Assembly: GCA_029572935.1 (NCBI GenBank)
Contig: JAKQHM010000007.1
Location: forward strand, 44,175-108,174
Length of the DNA: 64,000 nucleotides
Origin: Bacteroidota bacterium
GTDB taxonomy: Bacteria > Bacteroidota > Bacteroidia > Chitinophagales > Saprospiraceae
Reading direction: 5' to 3'
Shown: positions 44,416 to 53,666 of the stretch, one piece after another
How the letters are laid out: every line of letters starts with the position of its first letter
Numbering within the stretch: the stretch's first letter is position 1
Notes under the pieces: generated by a model
Database searches by the model: none
Seen by the model: only the letters and a program-made list of their open reading frames with translations
Told to the model about the DNA's origin: nothing
Position numbers and translations under genes: made by a program

Positions 44416-44423
44416 TACTTTTG
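44416..44423 (+). promoter_or_regulatory. -7 box (TACTTTTG) of the gene at 44441
   Basis: Exact TAnnTTTG match, 17 bp before the ATG at 44441. It excludes translation from the in-frame ATG at 44357. Confidence 0.65.
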
Positions 44424-44440
44424 AACGATCAGCGCCTCGT

Positions 44441-44989
44441 ATGAAGCTTCAGATTTATTTTTTCAGCGATCTTTACCCCAGAATCATGGATATGGATCAA
44501 AAACTGAGGGAATTAATGGCCTATTTTCCGGAAGCAGAGCTTCCATTTACTTTGCAGGAGGGCTCTGAACATGAATTCGGACTTAATGCAGAGGGCATTC
44601 CGGCTGTTTTACTGGATGAGATGATTTATCCTCATCTGCCCTTTGAGGTGGATGAGTTTACGGAAATTCTGCCTGGTGTGCATTGGAAAACCAGTGAAGG
44701 TTGTTGGGCGCTCGTTTTCTGGGCCGCCCGACTGATGAAATATTCTTTTGTGGTCTACAGTTACGATCCCGACGGAAAATGGAAGGGTGTCGCCGAGGTG
44801 GCTGGGTTTACGGCTTTTGGCGAAGACATCATCCGGCGCATGGCACGCGTGGATGATCCGGATACGCTGTACGTGGTAGAAGGCTCACAAAGCCATCGGG
44901 ACCAGGATGTGCGTCCTGGCAACTCCCGTAAATGGGAGATCCAGATTCTCAGCAATGGCGAGTTGGCAGAACTGATGCTTGAGGATTGA
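44441..44989 (+). CDS. Hypothetical protein
   Basis: 182 residues from the ATG at 44441 (MKLQIYFFSDLYPRIMDMDQK); the -7 box at 44416 rules out the start at 44357. No signal peptide or membrane segment. The sequence is rich in Glu and Trp with alternating strands and helices (LPGVHWKTSEGCWALVFWAAR, VVYSYDPDGKWKGVAEVAGF). I do not recognise the family. Divergent from padR-pspC, with the palindromic operator between, so it may belong to the same stress response. Confidence 0.7.
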   Translation: MKLQIYFFSDLYPRIMDMDQKLRELMAYFPEAELPFTLQEGSEHEFGLNAEGIPAVLLDEMIYPHLPFEVDEFTEILPGVHWKTSEGCWALVFWAARLMKYSFVVYSYDPDGKWKGVAEVAGFTAFGEDIIRRMARVDDPDTLYVVEGSQSHRDQDVRPGNSRKWEIQILSNGELAELMLED

Positions 44990-45072
44990 GCGATGCTGAT
45001 CAGGGATCCGGCTACCTAAATCTGATTGTCCGGACTCTAGCTACGGGTTTTATTCAGTTGTATCTTTTTAAT

Positions 45073-46935
45073 TTAAGGCTTTCGGCTTGCTTTTTGGAAT
45101 TCTTCGGCTCCTCCGATCACCGGCAGACTTATTTTGGTCCCCTGCAGATCGAGGGTAAGAACAGTACCCGGCTTGGGACACAGGGTAAAATCCCGATCGC
45201 TTGAAAAGATCATCAGTCCTATTTGTTGTCCTTTGCGAATGACCTGATCATCCGGCATGAAATCAAAAGAAAATTCATAAAATCTCCCCGGTTGTAAGGG
45301 TTCACCTGCCGAAAGCGATTGGTGATTTTGCGGATCTGCCCAGGCACGGTTGATGATGTTATCGTAAATCTCAGTTCCTTTTTCTTTTTCCCAGGGCAAT
45401 GAAACCAAATAGGCGGACAGGTTGGCGGCCGGCTTGCTGCTGGATAGTCGCACGGTTACACGCGGAATACCTGATATTCTTACATCTTTTTCCAAAACAG
45501 GAGTGACAAAAAGCAAGCGGTGTTTTTCATTTTTGGCTTGCACCAATTTTTCGGGTTTGATACGATGATCGTCTATCAGAGAGCAGCTTTCCTGCTTGAT
45601 GTTTTTTCGCTGACTCAGCGTGCCGTTTTGCTGTTCTGATAATGCGGGATACAAAACCACTTCCGATGCTCTGGCATCTGGATAAGCGTCGTAGGGTGTA
45701 GGCATTTCTTTGCGCTCCCGCGTGATCCAGGCATCCTTTTCATTTTCGATGCCATTTTCAATCTGATGCAGATAGCGCGTAAACCACCGGTTCATCATCG
45801 AGAACGGAGGATCTCCGCCATGATCTCCCTGGTGATAATAGATCTTTGTGGTCAGGCCTTTTTTTCGGGCCGCTTGGTAAAATCTGTAGCTGTGTTCACT
45901 CATGACATTCCAGTCATTGAACGCATGGGACATCAGCATGGCACATTTCATATTTTCCATTTGGTTCAGATAATCCCGTGAAGCCCAAAACGCGTTGAAG
46001 TCGCCGGATAGCCTGTCCTGATTTTTAAAGAGGATGCTGTCCCGGACCCTCCTGTTGTTTTCTTTTCTTCTGGAGGGTTCAGCGGTATGGATCAAATCAT
46101 ACAACACGTCCATATCTTCACCCTGATAGCCTCCTGGCGACCGGACCAATCCATTGGAACGGTAATAATGATAAAATGAGCTTACAGGGGCAACGGGAAT
46201 GATGACTTCCAGTCCCTGGACTCCCGTCGTCGCTGCGGCAATGCAAAGGGTACCATCATATGAGGAGCCGGTCATGCCTACCTTGCCGGAGCACCAGAAG
46301 GCCTGTACTTTTTCATTTCCATCTCTTGTTTTAAAACCATTTGCCCTGCCACAAAGCCAATCGATAACGGCTTTTGGAGCTTTTGATTCATTCTCTCCTC
46401 CTATCGTGGGAGCCCCATCTGAAAGACCTGTCCCCGGAGAAGAGGAATAAACCATGACATAGCCCCTAGGGACCCAGGTCCTGTCTGAAGAACCGGAAAA
46501 GAAAGGTCTTTTCGTCCTGGTTTTGAGATTGGCGTGCTTTCTGGACTTGGGAAGATGGCCTAATTCATGTTTGACTTTCCAGTTGTATTTACTGGAGGAT
46601 ATCCCTAACAAAGACCATAATCTCAAACCATAATAAGGGCTGGGCATATAGATCGCGGGCAATTTAAGCTGCCCGGATTCGGTGCAGGCCGGTCTGGTGA
46701 CAAAAACATGCATCCTGTCCGGTTTGCCATCTGCGTCCGAATCAAAGTCGGTCTCCACCCATAACTCTTCTCTGATAAAACTTTTGGGATCGCCAAACTC
46801 CGGTACTACCTGTGCTTCGCCATTTTTGAAAACGGGTCGTGGAACAAATGCAGTATCTGTCTGGGATGGCTGGGCAGACAGCGGAATAAGGACAAGTGAA
46901 ATGGAAAATACCGACAGGAAAATCAGATTTTTCAT
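45073..46935 (-). CDS. Secreted X-Pro dipeptidyl-peptidase / CocE-like hydrolase (S15 family)
   Basis: 620 residues with a signal peptide (about 1-21, VFSISLVLIPLSAQ). The alpha/beta hydrolase core has the nucleophile in GMTGSSYDGTLC (Ser near 226), an acid in the FNDWNV segment (about 347) and the histidine in YYHQGDHGG (about 385). The C-terminal 200 residues form the jelly-roll PepX_C domain (LSSSKPAANLSAYLVSLPWE, IRKGQQIGLMIFSSD). S15 enzymes release Xaa-Pro dipeptides from peptides. Convergent with the gene at 44441. A TATTTTTG box on the minus strand at 47064-47071 may be its promoter. Confidence 0.9.
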   Translation of the reverse strand: MKNLIFLSVFSISLVLIPLSAQPSQTDTAFVPRPVFKNGEAQVVPEFGDPKSFIREELWVETDFDSDADGKPDRMHVFVTRPACTESGQLKLPAIYMPSPYYGLRLWSLLGISSSKYNWKVKHELGHLPKSRKHANLKTRTKRPFFSGSSDRTWVPRGYVMVYSSSPGTGLSDGAPTIGGENESKAPKAVIDWLCGRANGFKTRDGNEKVQAFWCSGKVGMTGSSYDGTLCIAAATTGVQGLEVIIPVAPVSSFYHYYRSNGLVRSPGGYQGEDMDVLYDLIHTAEPSRRKENNRRVRDSILFKNQDRLSGDFNAFWASRDYLNQMENMKCAMLMSHAFNDWNVMSEHSYRFYQAARKKGLTTKIYYHQGDHGGDPPFSMMNRWFTRYLHQIENGIENEKDAWITRERKEMPTPYDAYPDARASEVVLYPALSEQQNGTLSQRKNIKQESCSLIDDHRIKPEKLVQAKNEKHRLLFVTPVLEKDVRISGIPRVTVRLSSSKPAANLSAYLVSLPWEKEKGTEIYDNIINRAWADPQNHQSLSAGEPLQPGRFYEFSFDFMPDDQVIRKGQQIGLMIFSSDRDFTLCPKPGTVLTLDLQGTKISLPVIGGAEEFQKASRKP

Positions 46936-47161
46936 CTTTCTTTTTTAGGCTGAAAGGATTCTGAAATAATGTTTCAAAATGGACTGGCAGACAGTTGGTC
47001 TTGCCTCAGGGATGTAGAAATATATGTTCTGAGTGAATGTCAGAAGTGTATTAATTTAGTTCTCAAAAATAAGAATGATTGTGAACCGCTTTTAATTGAA
47101 TCCTTTAGTATTGAGATTTTTTTCATCCTGTAAAAAAACAGTTCGGATCTGGAGATTCAAA

Positions 47162-48472
47162 TCAATCTTTTGGGATCATGTACAAATAGTTGCCGTATTC
47201 CGGCTGCACATACTTTTTCAATGCAGCGGTGACCTCTTCTTTATTCAATGCCCTGTAATTTTCAAACTCGTGCAGCACCAGATCGGGATCGCCCAGCCAT
47301 TCCGCATAGGAATAGTTTAGCGCCTGGTTGATTACGCCCACCTGTGAGAAGTAATAGGCGGTCTCATTTTTATTCAGGTATTTTTCCCAGGTATGTGGAT
47401 CGATTCCCTCGGATTGGAGCTTGTACAGCAAGTTCCAGATCTCTGTTTCTGCCTCTTCCCGGCGCACCCCTTGCTGTAATTTGCCTTCGATGAGGATCAA
47501 TCCGGGATCTGTGGTGGCAGTGAGGTAGCAGTCTATGCTGGAGAACAGCATCTTTTCTTTGCGAAGAATGCTGTAGAAGAGGGAGGATTTTCCATCTGCC
47601 AGAATATCCGTGGCCATGTCCAGACAATAAAACTCTTTCGTTTTTCTGGCCGGAGCATGGAATGCCATATACAATGCTTCTTCCGGATAGGACCCTTCCA
47701 GGGTCTTCATCCGGCTGGTGCTTTGTGCAGGCTCTTGTAGATAACTGTTTTCATTTCGGATTCCCGGTCTGATGTTTCCAAAATACTTTTCAGCCAGGGC
47801 TTCCACTTCAGCAGTTTGGATGTGGCCACTCACCACCAGGATGGCATTGGAGGGATGGTAATACCGGTGATAAAATTCTTCTGCATCTTCGTATTTTAAT
47901 GCAGCGATCTGCTCGCGGTCTTTCCCGATCACAGGCCATCGATAGGGATGGTTTTTGTAGGACAGGTCCATGATCAGATGGGAAAATAGTCCATAGGGAT
48001 TATTGAGGTAGTGTTCGGAAAATTCTTCGATCACTACTTTTTGCTGAATGCCAAAATCCTTCTTACTGATCTTGAATCCTTCCATTCTGATGGCTTCCAT
48101 CTGGATCATTAATTCCAGGCAGGAGGAAGGTGCTATGTTGTAATATTGCGTGGTGTCGGGAGAAGTAAAGGCATTGCCCTCGGCACCTGCATTTTGCATG
48201 ACCTCATCAAAATCGATGCCCGGCCCGCAGTTTGAAAACATCAGGTGCTCAAAGAGGTGCGCGATGCCCGTTTTATCGGGATGTTCATCCCGGGAACCCA
48301 CACGGTACAGAATGCACACGCAGGCCATGCGCGTAGAGTCATCCGGCACACAAAGCAAGGTCAGTCCGTTTGGCAGCGTACTGCGGTGGTAGGGTTTGTG
48401 GGTTAAGTGATTCAACTTTTCCTCAAATCTCAATTTTTCCCACCATTTCTTCGGGTTTGACCCATTGATCAA
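47162..48472 (-). CDS. M16 family metallopeptidase (insulinase-like)
   Basis: 436 residues. The inverted zinc motif HLFEHLMF (HxxEH) is near residues 68-75, and the third ligand Glu lies in [10 protein letters not shown] about 75 residues later. The C-terminal half is the inactive M16 partner domain. There is no signal peptide, so it acts in the cytoplasm or periplasm by an unclear route. The only ATG upstream of the domain (48472) lies 50 bp inside fumC; a TTG at 48430 or so, still within that overlap region, would give a shorter protein. Either way it follows fumC in one operon. Confidence 0.88.
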   Translation of the reverse strand: MINGSNPKKWWEKLRFEEKLNHLTHKPYHRSTLPNGLTLLCVPDDSTRMACVCILYRVGSRDEHPDKTGIAHLFEHLMFSNCGPGIDFDEVMQNAGAEGNAFTSPDTTQYYNIAPSSCLELMIQMEAIRMEGFKISKKDFGIQQKVVIEEFSEHYLNNPYGLFSHLIMDLSYKNHPYRWPVIGKDREQIAALKYEDAEEFYHRYYHPSNAILVVSGHIQTAEVEALAEKYFGNIRPGIRNENSYLQEPAQSTSRMKTLEGSYPEEALYMAFHAPARKTKEFYCLDMATDILADGKSSLFYSILRKEKMLFSSIDCYLTATTDPGLILIEGKLQQGVRREEAETEIWNLLYKLQSEGIDPHTWEKYLNKNETAYYFSQVGVINQALNYSYAEWLGDPDLVLHEFENYRALNKEEVTAALKKYVQPEYGNYLYMIPKD

Positions 48473-49826
48473 ATTCTTCAGAGGTCAGGTAACCCAGGTC
48501 GATTGCGGTTTGCTTCAGGGTTTTGCCCTGCTTGTGTGCCGTCTGTGCGATCTCAGCGGCTTTGTAGTAACCGATTTTGGTATTGAGTGCGGTGACCAGC
48601 ATCAGAGAGTTGTCGAGGTTGGCTTTAATGTTGGCTTCGATGGGTTCGATTCCGATGGCGCATTTGTCGTTGAAGGAGACACAAACTTCTCCGATCAGCC
48701 GGGCGCTGTGCAGGAAATTATAGATCATCACCGGTTTGAACACATTGAGTTCAAAATGGCCTGTGGCCCCGCCTATGTTGATGGCTACATCATTGCCCAA
48801 TACCTGGGCAGCCACCATGGTCATGGCCTCGCATTGGGTGGGATTCACCTTGCCGGGCATGATCGAAGAGCCGGGTTCGTTGTCTGGTATAAAGATCTCC
48901 CCGATTCCGCATCGTGGTCCTGATGCCAGGAGACGAATGTCGTTGGCTATTTTCATCAGGCTGCAGGCGACGGTCTTGAGGGCTCCGTGTGACTCTACAA
49001 CAGCGTCGTGGGCAGCCAGTGCCTCAAACTTATTGGCTGCGGTGACAAAGGGCAAACCGGTCAGTGCTGCAATGTGGGTGGCTACATTCTCAGAATATCC
49101 TGCAGGCGTATTGATCCCGGTGCCGACCGCAGTGCCACCCAGGGCCAGCTCGGACAGGTGTGGCAGGGTATTTTCTATGGCGCGAATGCCGTGGTTCAGC
49201 TGGGCTACATAGCCGGACAGCTCCTGTCCCAGGGTTAGCGGAGTGGCATCCATGAGATGGGTGCGTCCGATCTTGACGACATGGCTGAAGGCCTTGGCTT
49301 TGGCCTGAAGCGTGTCTCTTAGCTTCCTGAGGCCGGGCAGGGTGCAGTCCTGCAACATTTTATAAGCCGCGATGTGCATGGCGGTAGGGAAGGTGTCGTT
49401 CGATGACTGACTCTTGTTGACATCGTCATTGGGGTGGATCACCTTTTTTTCATCCAGCAGGGAACCTCCGGTGAGCACGTGTGCCCGGTAAGCCACGACC
49501 TCATTGACGTTCATATTCGATTGGGTACCGGATCCGGTCTGCCAGACCACCAGGGGAAACTGGTCATCCAGCTTGCCTTCCAGGATTTCATCGCATACCC
49601 TGGAGATCAGATCCTTCTTTTCTGCCGGTAATACGCCCGCTTCAAAGTTGGTAATTGCCGCTGCCTTTTTGAGGTAGGCAAAAGCCTGTATGATCTCGAT
49701 CGGCATCCGGTTGGTCTCGCGGGCAATTTTGAAATTCTCAATGGAACGCTGGGTTTGTGCCCCCCAATATACATCGGCGGGTACCTGAACGGTACCCAAG
49801 GTATCCTTTTCGGTCCTGAAGTTCAT
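48423..49826 (-). CDS. fumC: Class II fumarate hydratase
   Basis: 467 residues from the ATG at 49826 ([28 protein letters not shown]). The aspartase/fumarase signature [15 protein letters not shown] is at about residue 318; [14 protein letters not shown] near 100 and the catalytic-site [14 protein letters not shown] near 131 are intact. It interconverts fumarate and malate in the TCA cycle and needs no iron-sulfur cluster. A TACCTTTG box at 49846-49853 lies 20 bp upstream. The M16 peptidase gene overlaps its 3' end. Confidence 0.96.
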   Translation of the reverse strand: MNFRTEKDTLGTVQVPADVYWGAQTQRSIENFKIARETNRMPIEIIQAFAYLKKAAAITNFEAGVLPAEKKDLISRVCDEILEGKLDDQFPLVVWQTGSGTQSNMNVNEVVAYRAHVLTGGSLLDEKKVIHPNDDVNKSQSSNDTFPTAMHIAAYKMLQDCTLPGLRKLRDTLQAKAKAFSHVVKIGRTHLMDATPLTLGQELSGYVAQLNHGIRAIENTLPHLSELALGGTAVGTGINTPAGYSENVATHIAALTGLPFVTAANKFEALAAHDAVVESHGALKTVACSLMKIANDIRLLASGPRCGIGEIFIPDNEPGSSIMPGKVNPTQCEAMTMVAAQVLGNDVAINIGGATGHFELNVFKPVMIYNFLHSARLIGEVCVSFNDKCAIGIEPIEANIKANLDNSLMLVTALNTKIGYYKAAEIAQTAHKQGKTLKQTAIDLGYLTSEEFDQWVKPEEMVGKIEI

Positions 49827-49845
49827 TTTTTCCAATTTTAGGCCG

Positions 49846-49853
49846 CAAAGGTA
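49846..49853 (-). promoter_or_regulatory. -7 box (TACCTTTG) of fumC
   Basis: Exact TAnnTTTG match on the minus strand, 19 bp before the fumC ATG at 49826. Confidence 0.7.
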
Positions 49854-50232
49854 ACAAAAGCCGGCAGCCACAGTTCAGTCAACAGCCAGGGAATCTCCTG
49901 GTCGGTTCCTGTTCATTTATCCCATTTTGAAACCTGAAAAACAGGCTCATGGATACATTCCTGTTTTTAGACAAGGGCCCCTTCTTTGGTTTTTGAGTCC
50001 GGCTTTTAAGGGCGTTGGGAAGCCGCCGGAGGGTTCGAGATAAATCTAAACTGCCTGTGATCACCCGGCAGGTCAACAATTTGCTTGCAAGCTCCCTTAC
50101 CAAGTTGCCCAAATCAGTTTATTTGAAGTAAAAATTTTTTTCTACAAAAATTTGCAAAATGAAACCGTTGTTTTCATATTTGCCTTCAGATTTCAATAAC
50201 ACACCCATTCATCATGTCAAAACACCCTTGTC
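49854..50232. other. Intergenic region between fumC and the diiron oxygenase gene
   Basis: Divergent spacer. The 77-codon minus-strand frame inside it (49879-50112) has no start signal or motif. I see no clear -7 box for the gene at 50233; an AT-rich stretch at 50118-50165 may contain its promoter. Short GC-rich inverted repeats around 49972-49990 are unremarkable. Confidence 0.5.
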
Positions 50233-51144
50233 ATGAAACAATTTTATTTTGAAGAATCAGTCGAAAGGTTGATTCGGATCAGCAAGGAAAAACCCTTGTT
50301 GCCTGAGACCTATGTCCCCTGGGCCGACGAGCCCAAGGATGATACCCTTTTTATGCCTGAAAAACTGGTCTCACTTGAAGGCCATCCGCTCTGGCACAAA
50401 CTATCCCGGGAGCAGCAAATTGAGCTGGGTCGTCTGGAGGTCGTCCAGGTGATGTATTCGTATGCCTGGAGCGAGACCCTGGCCTGCTATTTTTTTCAAA
50501 GACATCTTCTCGGTCTGGATCCGGATTCGGTGGAGTATCGCTTTCTTTTGCGCGAGATCATCGAAGAAAGTCGGCATCAGGAGATGTTTGGGATGGCCAT
50601 CCGCAAATTGGACAGAAAGCCCGTGAAGCCAACGGGTCTGCACCGGCTTTTTGCCTACTTGACCGTCCGATGGTTTCCTGATTCCTGGATGTTCATTTCT
50701 GTACTGGCCATAGAGCATATGGCCGATACCTATGCACACCACATGCGCAGGGATCCCGGCGTTTTTTCAGTGATCAGAAAGTGTTCCCAGTTACATCACA
50801 TCGAAGAAGGTAGGCACATCCAGTATGCTGAGTGGTGGTTGAAGCGTTTCACGGATTCTGCCGGATTTTTCAAAATCACCATCTTGAGTCTGATCACTCT
50901 GGCCAATATTATATTCATGCGAAGCTTTTATGTTCAAAGGGCTTTTTTTAAAGAACTAGGGACCGGCGATAGCGATACCCTATACCGGGCTGCCAGGACG
51001 CATTACCGGAAAAAATTTGCCGGCCTTGCTGCTGAAGAATCCGTTCGTTTTGTGAACAGTTTTAGAGGTTTCAATTTCATCACCCGCCCACTGTGGAATT
51101 TCTTTTTACTGAATCCAAGTGCATCCAATCAAAATCCAAAATAA
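50233..51144 (+). CDS. AurF-like non-haem diiron oxygenase
   Basis: 303 residues. The diiron ligands of the AurF/p-aminobenzoate N-oxygenase family are visible: EESRHQEMF near residue 110 (ExxRH) and HHIEEGRHIQYAEW near 188 (EExRH), with LEVVQVMYSYAWSETL near 72 giving a further Glu and AIEHMAD near 158. A hydrophobic segment lies near 215-235 (ITILSLITLANIIFM), typical of the subfamily. Such enzymes oxidise arylamines, fatty-acyl chains or other substrates using dioxygen. It leads a four-gene cluster; the KAS III-like gene starts 5 bp after its stop, so its substrate may be the acyl product made there. Confidence 0.85.
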   Translation: MKQFYFEESVERLIRISKEKPLLPETYVPWADEPKDDTLFMPEKLVSLEGHPLWHKLSREQQIELGRLEVVQVMYSYAWSETLACYFFQRHLLGLDPDSVEYRFLLREIIEESRHQEMFGMAIRKLDRKPVKPTGLHRLFAYLTVRWFPDSWMFISVLAIEHMADTYAHHMRRDPGVFSVIRKCSQLHHIEEGRHIQYAEWWLKRFTDSAGFFKITILSLITLANIIFMRSFYVQRAFFKELGTGDSDTLYRAARTHYRKKFAGLAAEESVRFVNSFRGFNFITRPLWNFFLLNPSASNQNPK

Positions 51145-51148
51145 CATC

Positions 51149-52138
51149 ATGAGAGCATCTGTAATAGACCTGGAAGTTTATCTGCCCGATCGTCGGATGA
51201 CCAATGCCGATCTGGAAGAGCGCATCACCCTGGAAGGAAGTCCCTTGCCTTCCGGCACATTGGACAAACTATGTGGTCCCATAGAAAGGAGATACGCAGA
51301 ATCCGATGTGCAGGTCAGCGATTTGGCCTGTCTTGCTGCCTCCCGACTCATGGAGCGCAACAAAAATGCACCGGTCGATCTGATCATTTTTGCCGCCGCA
51401 TCATCCGATCTGATCGAACCTGCTACAGCCTGTATCATCCAGCAAAAACTAAATTTGTCTTGTCCTGCTTTTGACCTCAAGAATGCCTGCAACAGCGTGG
51501 TCAGTGCCATGCAGACAGCTTCAGCATTTGTGGAGTGTGGTATGTACCGCCATGTACTGATCGTTACAGGGGAAAAATTAAGTGAGGTTATCCGCTGGCA
51601 TTGTCAGGACGCCAATCAGTTCAAAAGAAGTTTGGTCGGATACAGCCTGGGCGATGCCGGGACAGCGATGCTCATGGGACTGGGCACCTACCGCGAACTG
51701 CTCCACCAGAGAATGCAAACCTGGGGGACGCATTGGCCGCTTTGTGCAGTGCGTGGAGGCGGATCCATGGCCTTTCGCGATCCGGATGCCTATTTTTTTG
51801 AAGGAAATCCCATTGAATTGAAAGCAGTTTTTGCTGAGAAGACAGGTGAATTTGTACAAAAAAACCTGTCGGATTTACACCTGTCTGCCCATGCAGTTGA
51901 CTGGTTGATCACCCATCAGGTTTCTGAAAATACATCTCTTCAGCTTGCAGGGATTTTGGGCGTCGATTCATCGAAGGCCATTCCCATTTTTTCAGAATAC
52001 GGCAATCTGGCTGCAGCTACCATACCCGTGGCCTTACACAGGTTAATGAAGTCAGGCAATCTGAAAAGAGGACAATTAATTCTGGTGATCGGGATGGCTG
52101 CAGGAATCAGTCTCTCTGTTCAATTGATCAAGGCATGA
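51149..52138 (+). CDS. KAS III / OleA-like thiolase-fold synthase
   Basis: 329 residues from the ATG at 51149 (MRASVIDLEVYLPDRRMTN). The frame upstream to 51119 overlaps the oxygenase gene and is rejected. Catalytic triad Cys-His-Asn is complete: Cys in LKNACNSVV near 113, His in ITHQVSEN near 253, Asn in YGNLAAATIP near 284. The N-terminal sequence and VTGEKLSEVIRW segment fit the FabH/OleA group. OleA performs head-to-head condensation of two acyl-CoAs to a beta-keto acid. It is followed 2 bp later by an AMP ligase, as OleC follows OleA. Alternatives are a starter-unit KAS III or an acyltransferase of a natural-product pathway. Confidence 0.85.
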   Translation: MRASVIDLEVYLPDRRMTNADLEERITLEGSPLPSGTLDKLCGPIERRYAESDVQVSDLACLAASRLMERNKNAPVDLIIFAAASSDLIEPATACIIQQKLNLSCPAFDLKNACNSVVSAMQTASAFVECGMYRHVLIVTGEKLSEVIRWHCQDANQFKRSLVGYSLGDAGTAMLMGLGTYRELLHQRMQTWGTHWPLCAVRGGGSMAFRDPDAYFFEGNPIELKAVFAEKTGEFVQKNLSDLHLSAHAVDWLITHQVSENTSLQLAGILGVDSSKAIPIFSEYGNLAAATIPVALHRLMKSGNLKRGQLILVIGMAAGISLSVQLIKA

Positions 52139-52139
52139 T

Positions 52140-53666
52140 ATGAAACTCTTTGACAACCATCTGATAGCTGCACTGCGCCATACCGATCCGGCGAAAAAGC
52201 TCATTGCTGAGGGTGCGCGCAGCATCACGGCGGGAGAACTGCTGAAGGCTTCCATCCAAAGAGCTGCTTTGTTCCGAAACAAAGGAATGAAAAAAGGGGA
52301 CAAGGTTTTGATTGCTGTGCCATCCGGGATTGATCTGGCCATTTGCTTGTTTGCGCTGATGATGAACGGAGTGGTGATTGCTTTGGTGGATCCACAGATG
52401 GGCAGAGAAAATTACAAACAGAAGCTCAGGCAACTCAATCCGGATCATGCAGTGCTGGACAGTCGTCTGATGCTGATACGCGAGCATCCATTGTTGAGAT
52501 GGGTGCTGACCCGGTTTTTTCCAAAAATTCCGGTACTGCCTTTTTTACCTGCGCCATCGATCTTTACCACGGGGATCCGATTACCTGTTTTTACCAGACA
52601 TGTGCACCTCAAAGCAGATACCCTTACGGATCTGAATCCGGAGTGGGAAACAATTCCTGCCGAAGAGGATTTTTTCATCACCTACACCAGCGGCACTACC
52701 TCAGAACCCAAAGGCGTGGTGCATTCCTACAGGAGTCTTTCTCAAAGCATCGGACTCCTGACACAAATGTTGCGATCCAATGCGGGGCACAGGTCTTTGG
52801 CAACGCACTTGCCCCATTATCTGCTGATCGGCATCAACGCAGGTTTGGAAGTGCATATCTGGAAGGAGGCATGGTCTCCGTCTGTCAAATTGAATTTCAT
52901 CGAGGACAGACATATCAGTACGCTTTTTGGGCCGCCCAGTGAATTTGAGCCAATGATTCGCGAGCTCAAACAAAACCAGTCCCGGATTCCTTCTTGCGTG
53001 GCCGGAATATTTCTGGGCTCGGCACCTGTTCCTCTTTCTTTTCTTGAAAAAATCCTTCCTCTGGCGGGTCACGCAGACCTGACCATTCTCTATGGGATGA
53101 CGGAACACCTGCTCATTGCTCAGGGAGACGCCCGAAAAAAATTCAGTCGAAAGGCGAAGGGTGACTGGATTGGAAAGCCTTTTGCAGATGTGGAGCTTAG
53201 CTTTTCAGATGAAGGCGAGCTGGGCATTTCATCGCCCCAGATTTTTAAGCGTTATTGGGGTCAGGATACAGTCACTTTGCCCTTTCCCACCGGAGATCTG
53301 GCCCGGTTGGACGAAGAGGGAAATATAGTCTTGCTGGGCAGAAAAAAGGACATGATCATTCGCGGCAATTTCAATATTTACCCTCCCTTGTACGAACCCA
53401 TTATCTGCAGCATCCCCGGCATCTGGGACGCGGCGCTCGTTGGTCGGTACAATGAGGAAAAATCAGATGAAGAACTGATACTCGTGGTGGAGTCGGATGG
53501 AAAAATGAAGGCAGGCGACATTCTGGATCGGTTGCGATCCGGACCACATTCCATCGACCGGGAGGCTCTTCCGGATCAGATTATTTTTATGCCACTGCCC
53601 CGTTGTGGCAGACACCAGAAAATTGATAAAAAATTGCTGGTTCAAAAACTTTTGCAAATGCCATGA
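52140..53666 (+). CDS. AMP-dependent acyl ligase, OleC-like
   Basis: 508 residues. The ATP-binding P-loop YTSGTTSEPKGVVHS is at about 181-195, the adenylation motif LYGMTEHLLIA near 318, the FPTGDLARLDEEGNIVLLGR hinge near 382 and GRHQKIDKKLL at the end holding the catalytic Lys. It activates a carboxylate with ATP. In OleABCD clusters the same family member, OleC, makes a beta-lactone from a beta-hydroxy acid. The next gene's ATG overlaps its stop codon (ATGA), tying the two together. Confidence 0.85.
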   Translation: MKLFDNHLIAALRHTDPAKKLIAEGARSITAGELLKASIQRAALFRNKGMKKGDKVLIAVPSGIDLAICLFALMMNGVVIALVDPQMGRENYKQKLRQLNPDHAVLDSRLMLIREHPLLRWVLTRFFPKIPVLPFLPAPSIFTTGIRLPVFTRHVHLKADTLTDLNPEWETIPAEEDFFITYTSGTTSEPKGVVHSYRSLSQSIGLLTQMLRSNAGHRSLATHLPHYLLIGINAGLEVHIWKEAWSPSVKLNFIEDRHISTLFGPPSEFEPMIRELKQNQSRIPSCVAGIFLGSAPVPLSFLEKILPLAGHADLTILYGMTEHLLIAQGDARKKFSRKAKGDWIGKPFADVELSFSDEGELGISSPQIFKRYWGQDTVTLPFPTGDLARLDEEGNIVLLGRKKDMIIRGNFNIYPPLYEPIICSIPGIWDAALVGRYNEEKSDEELILVVESDGKMKAGDILDRLRSGPHSIDREALPDQIIFMPLPRCGRHQKIDKKLLVQKLLQMP

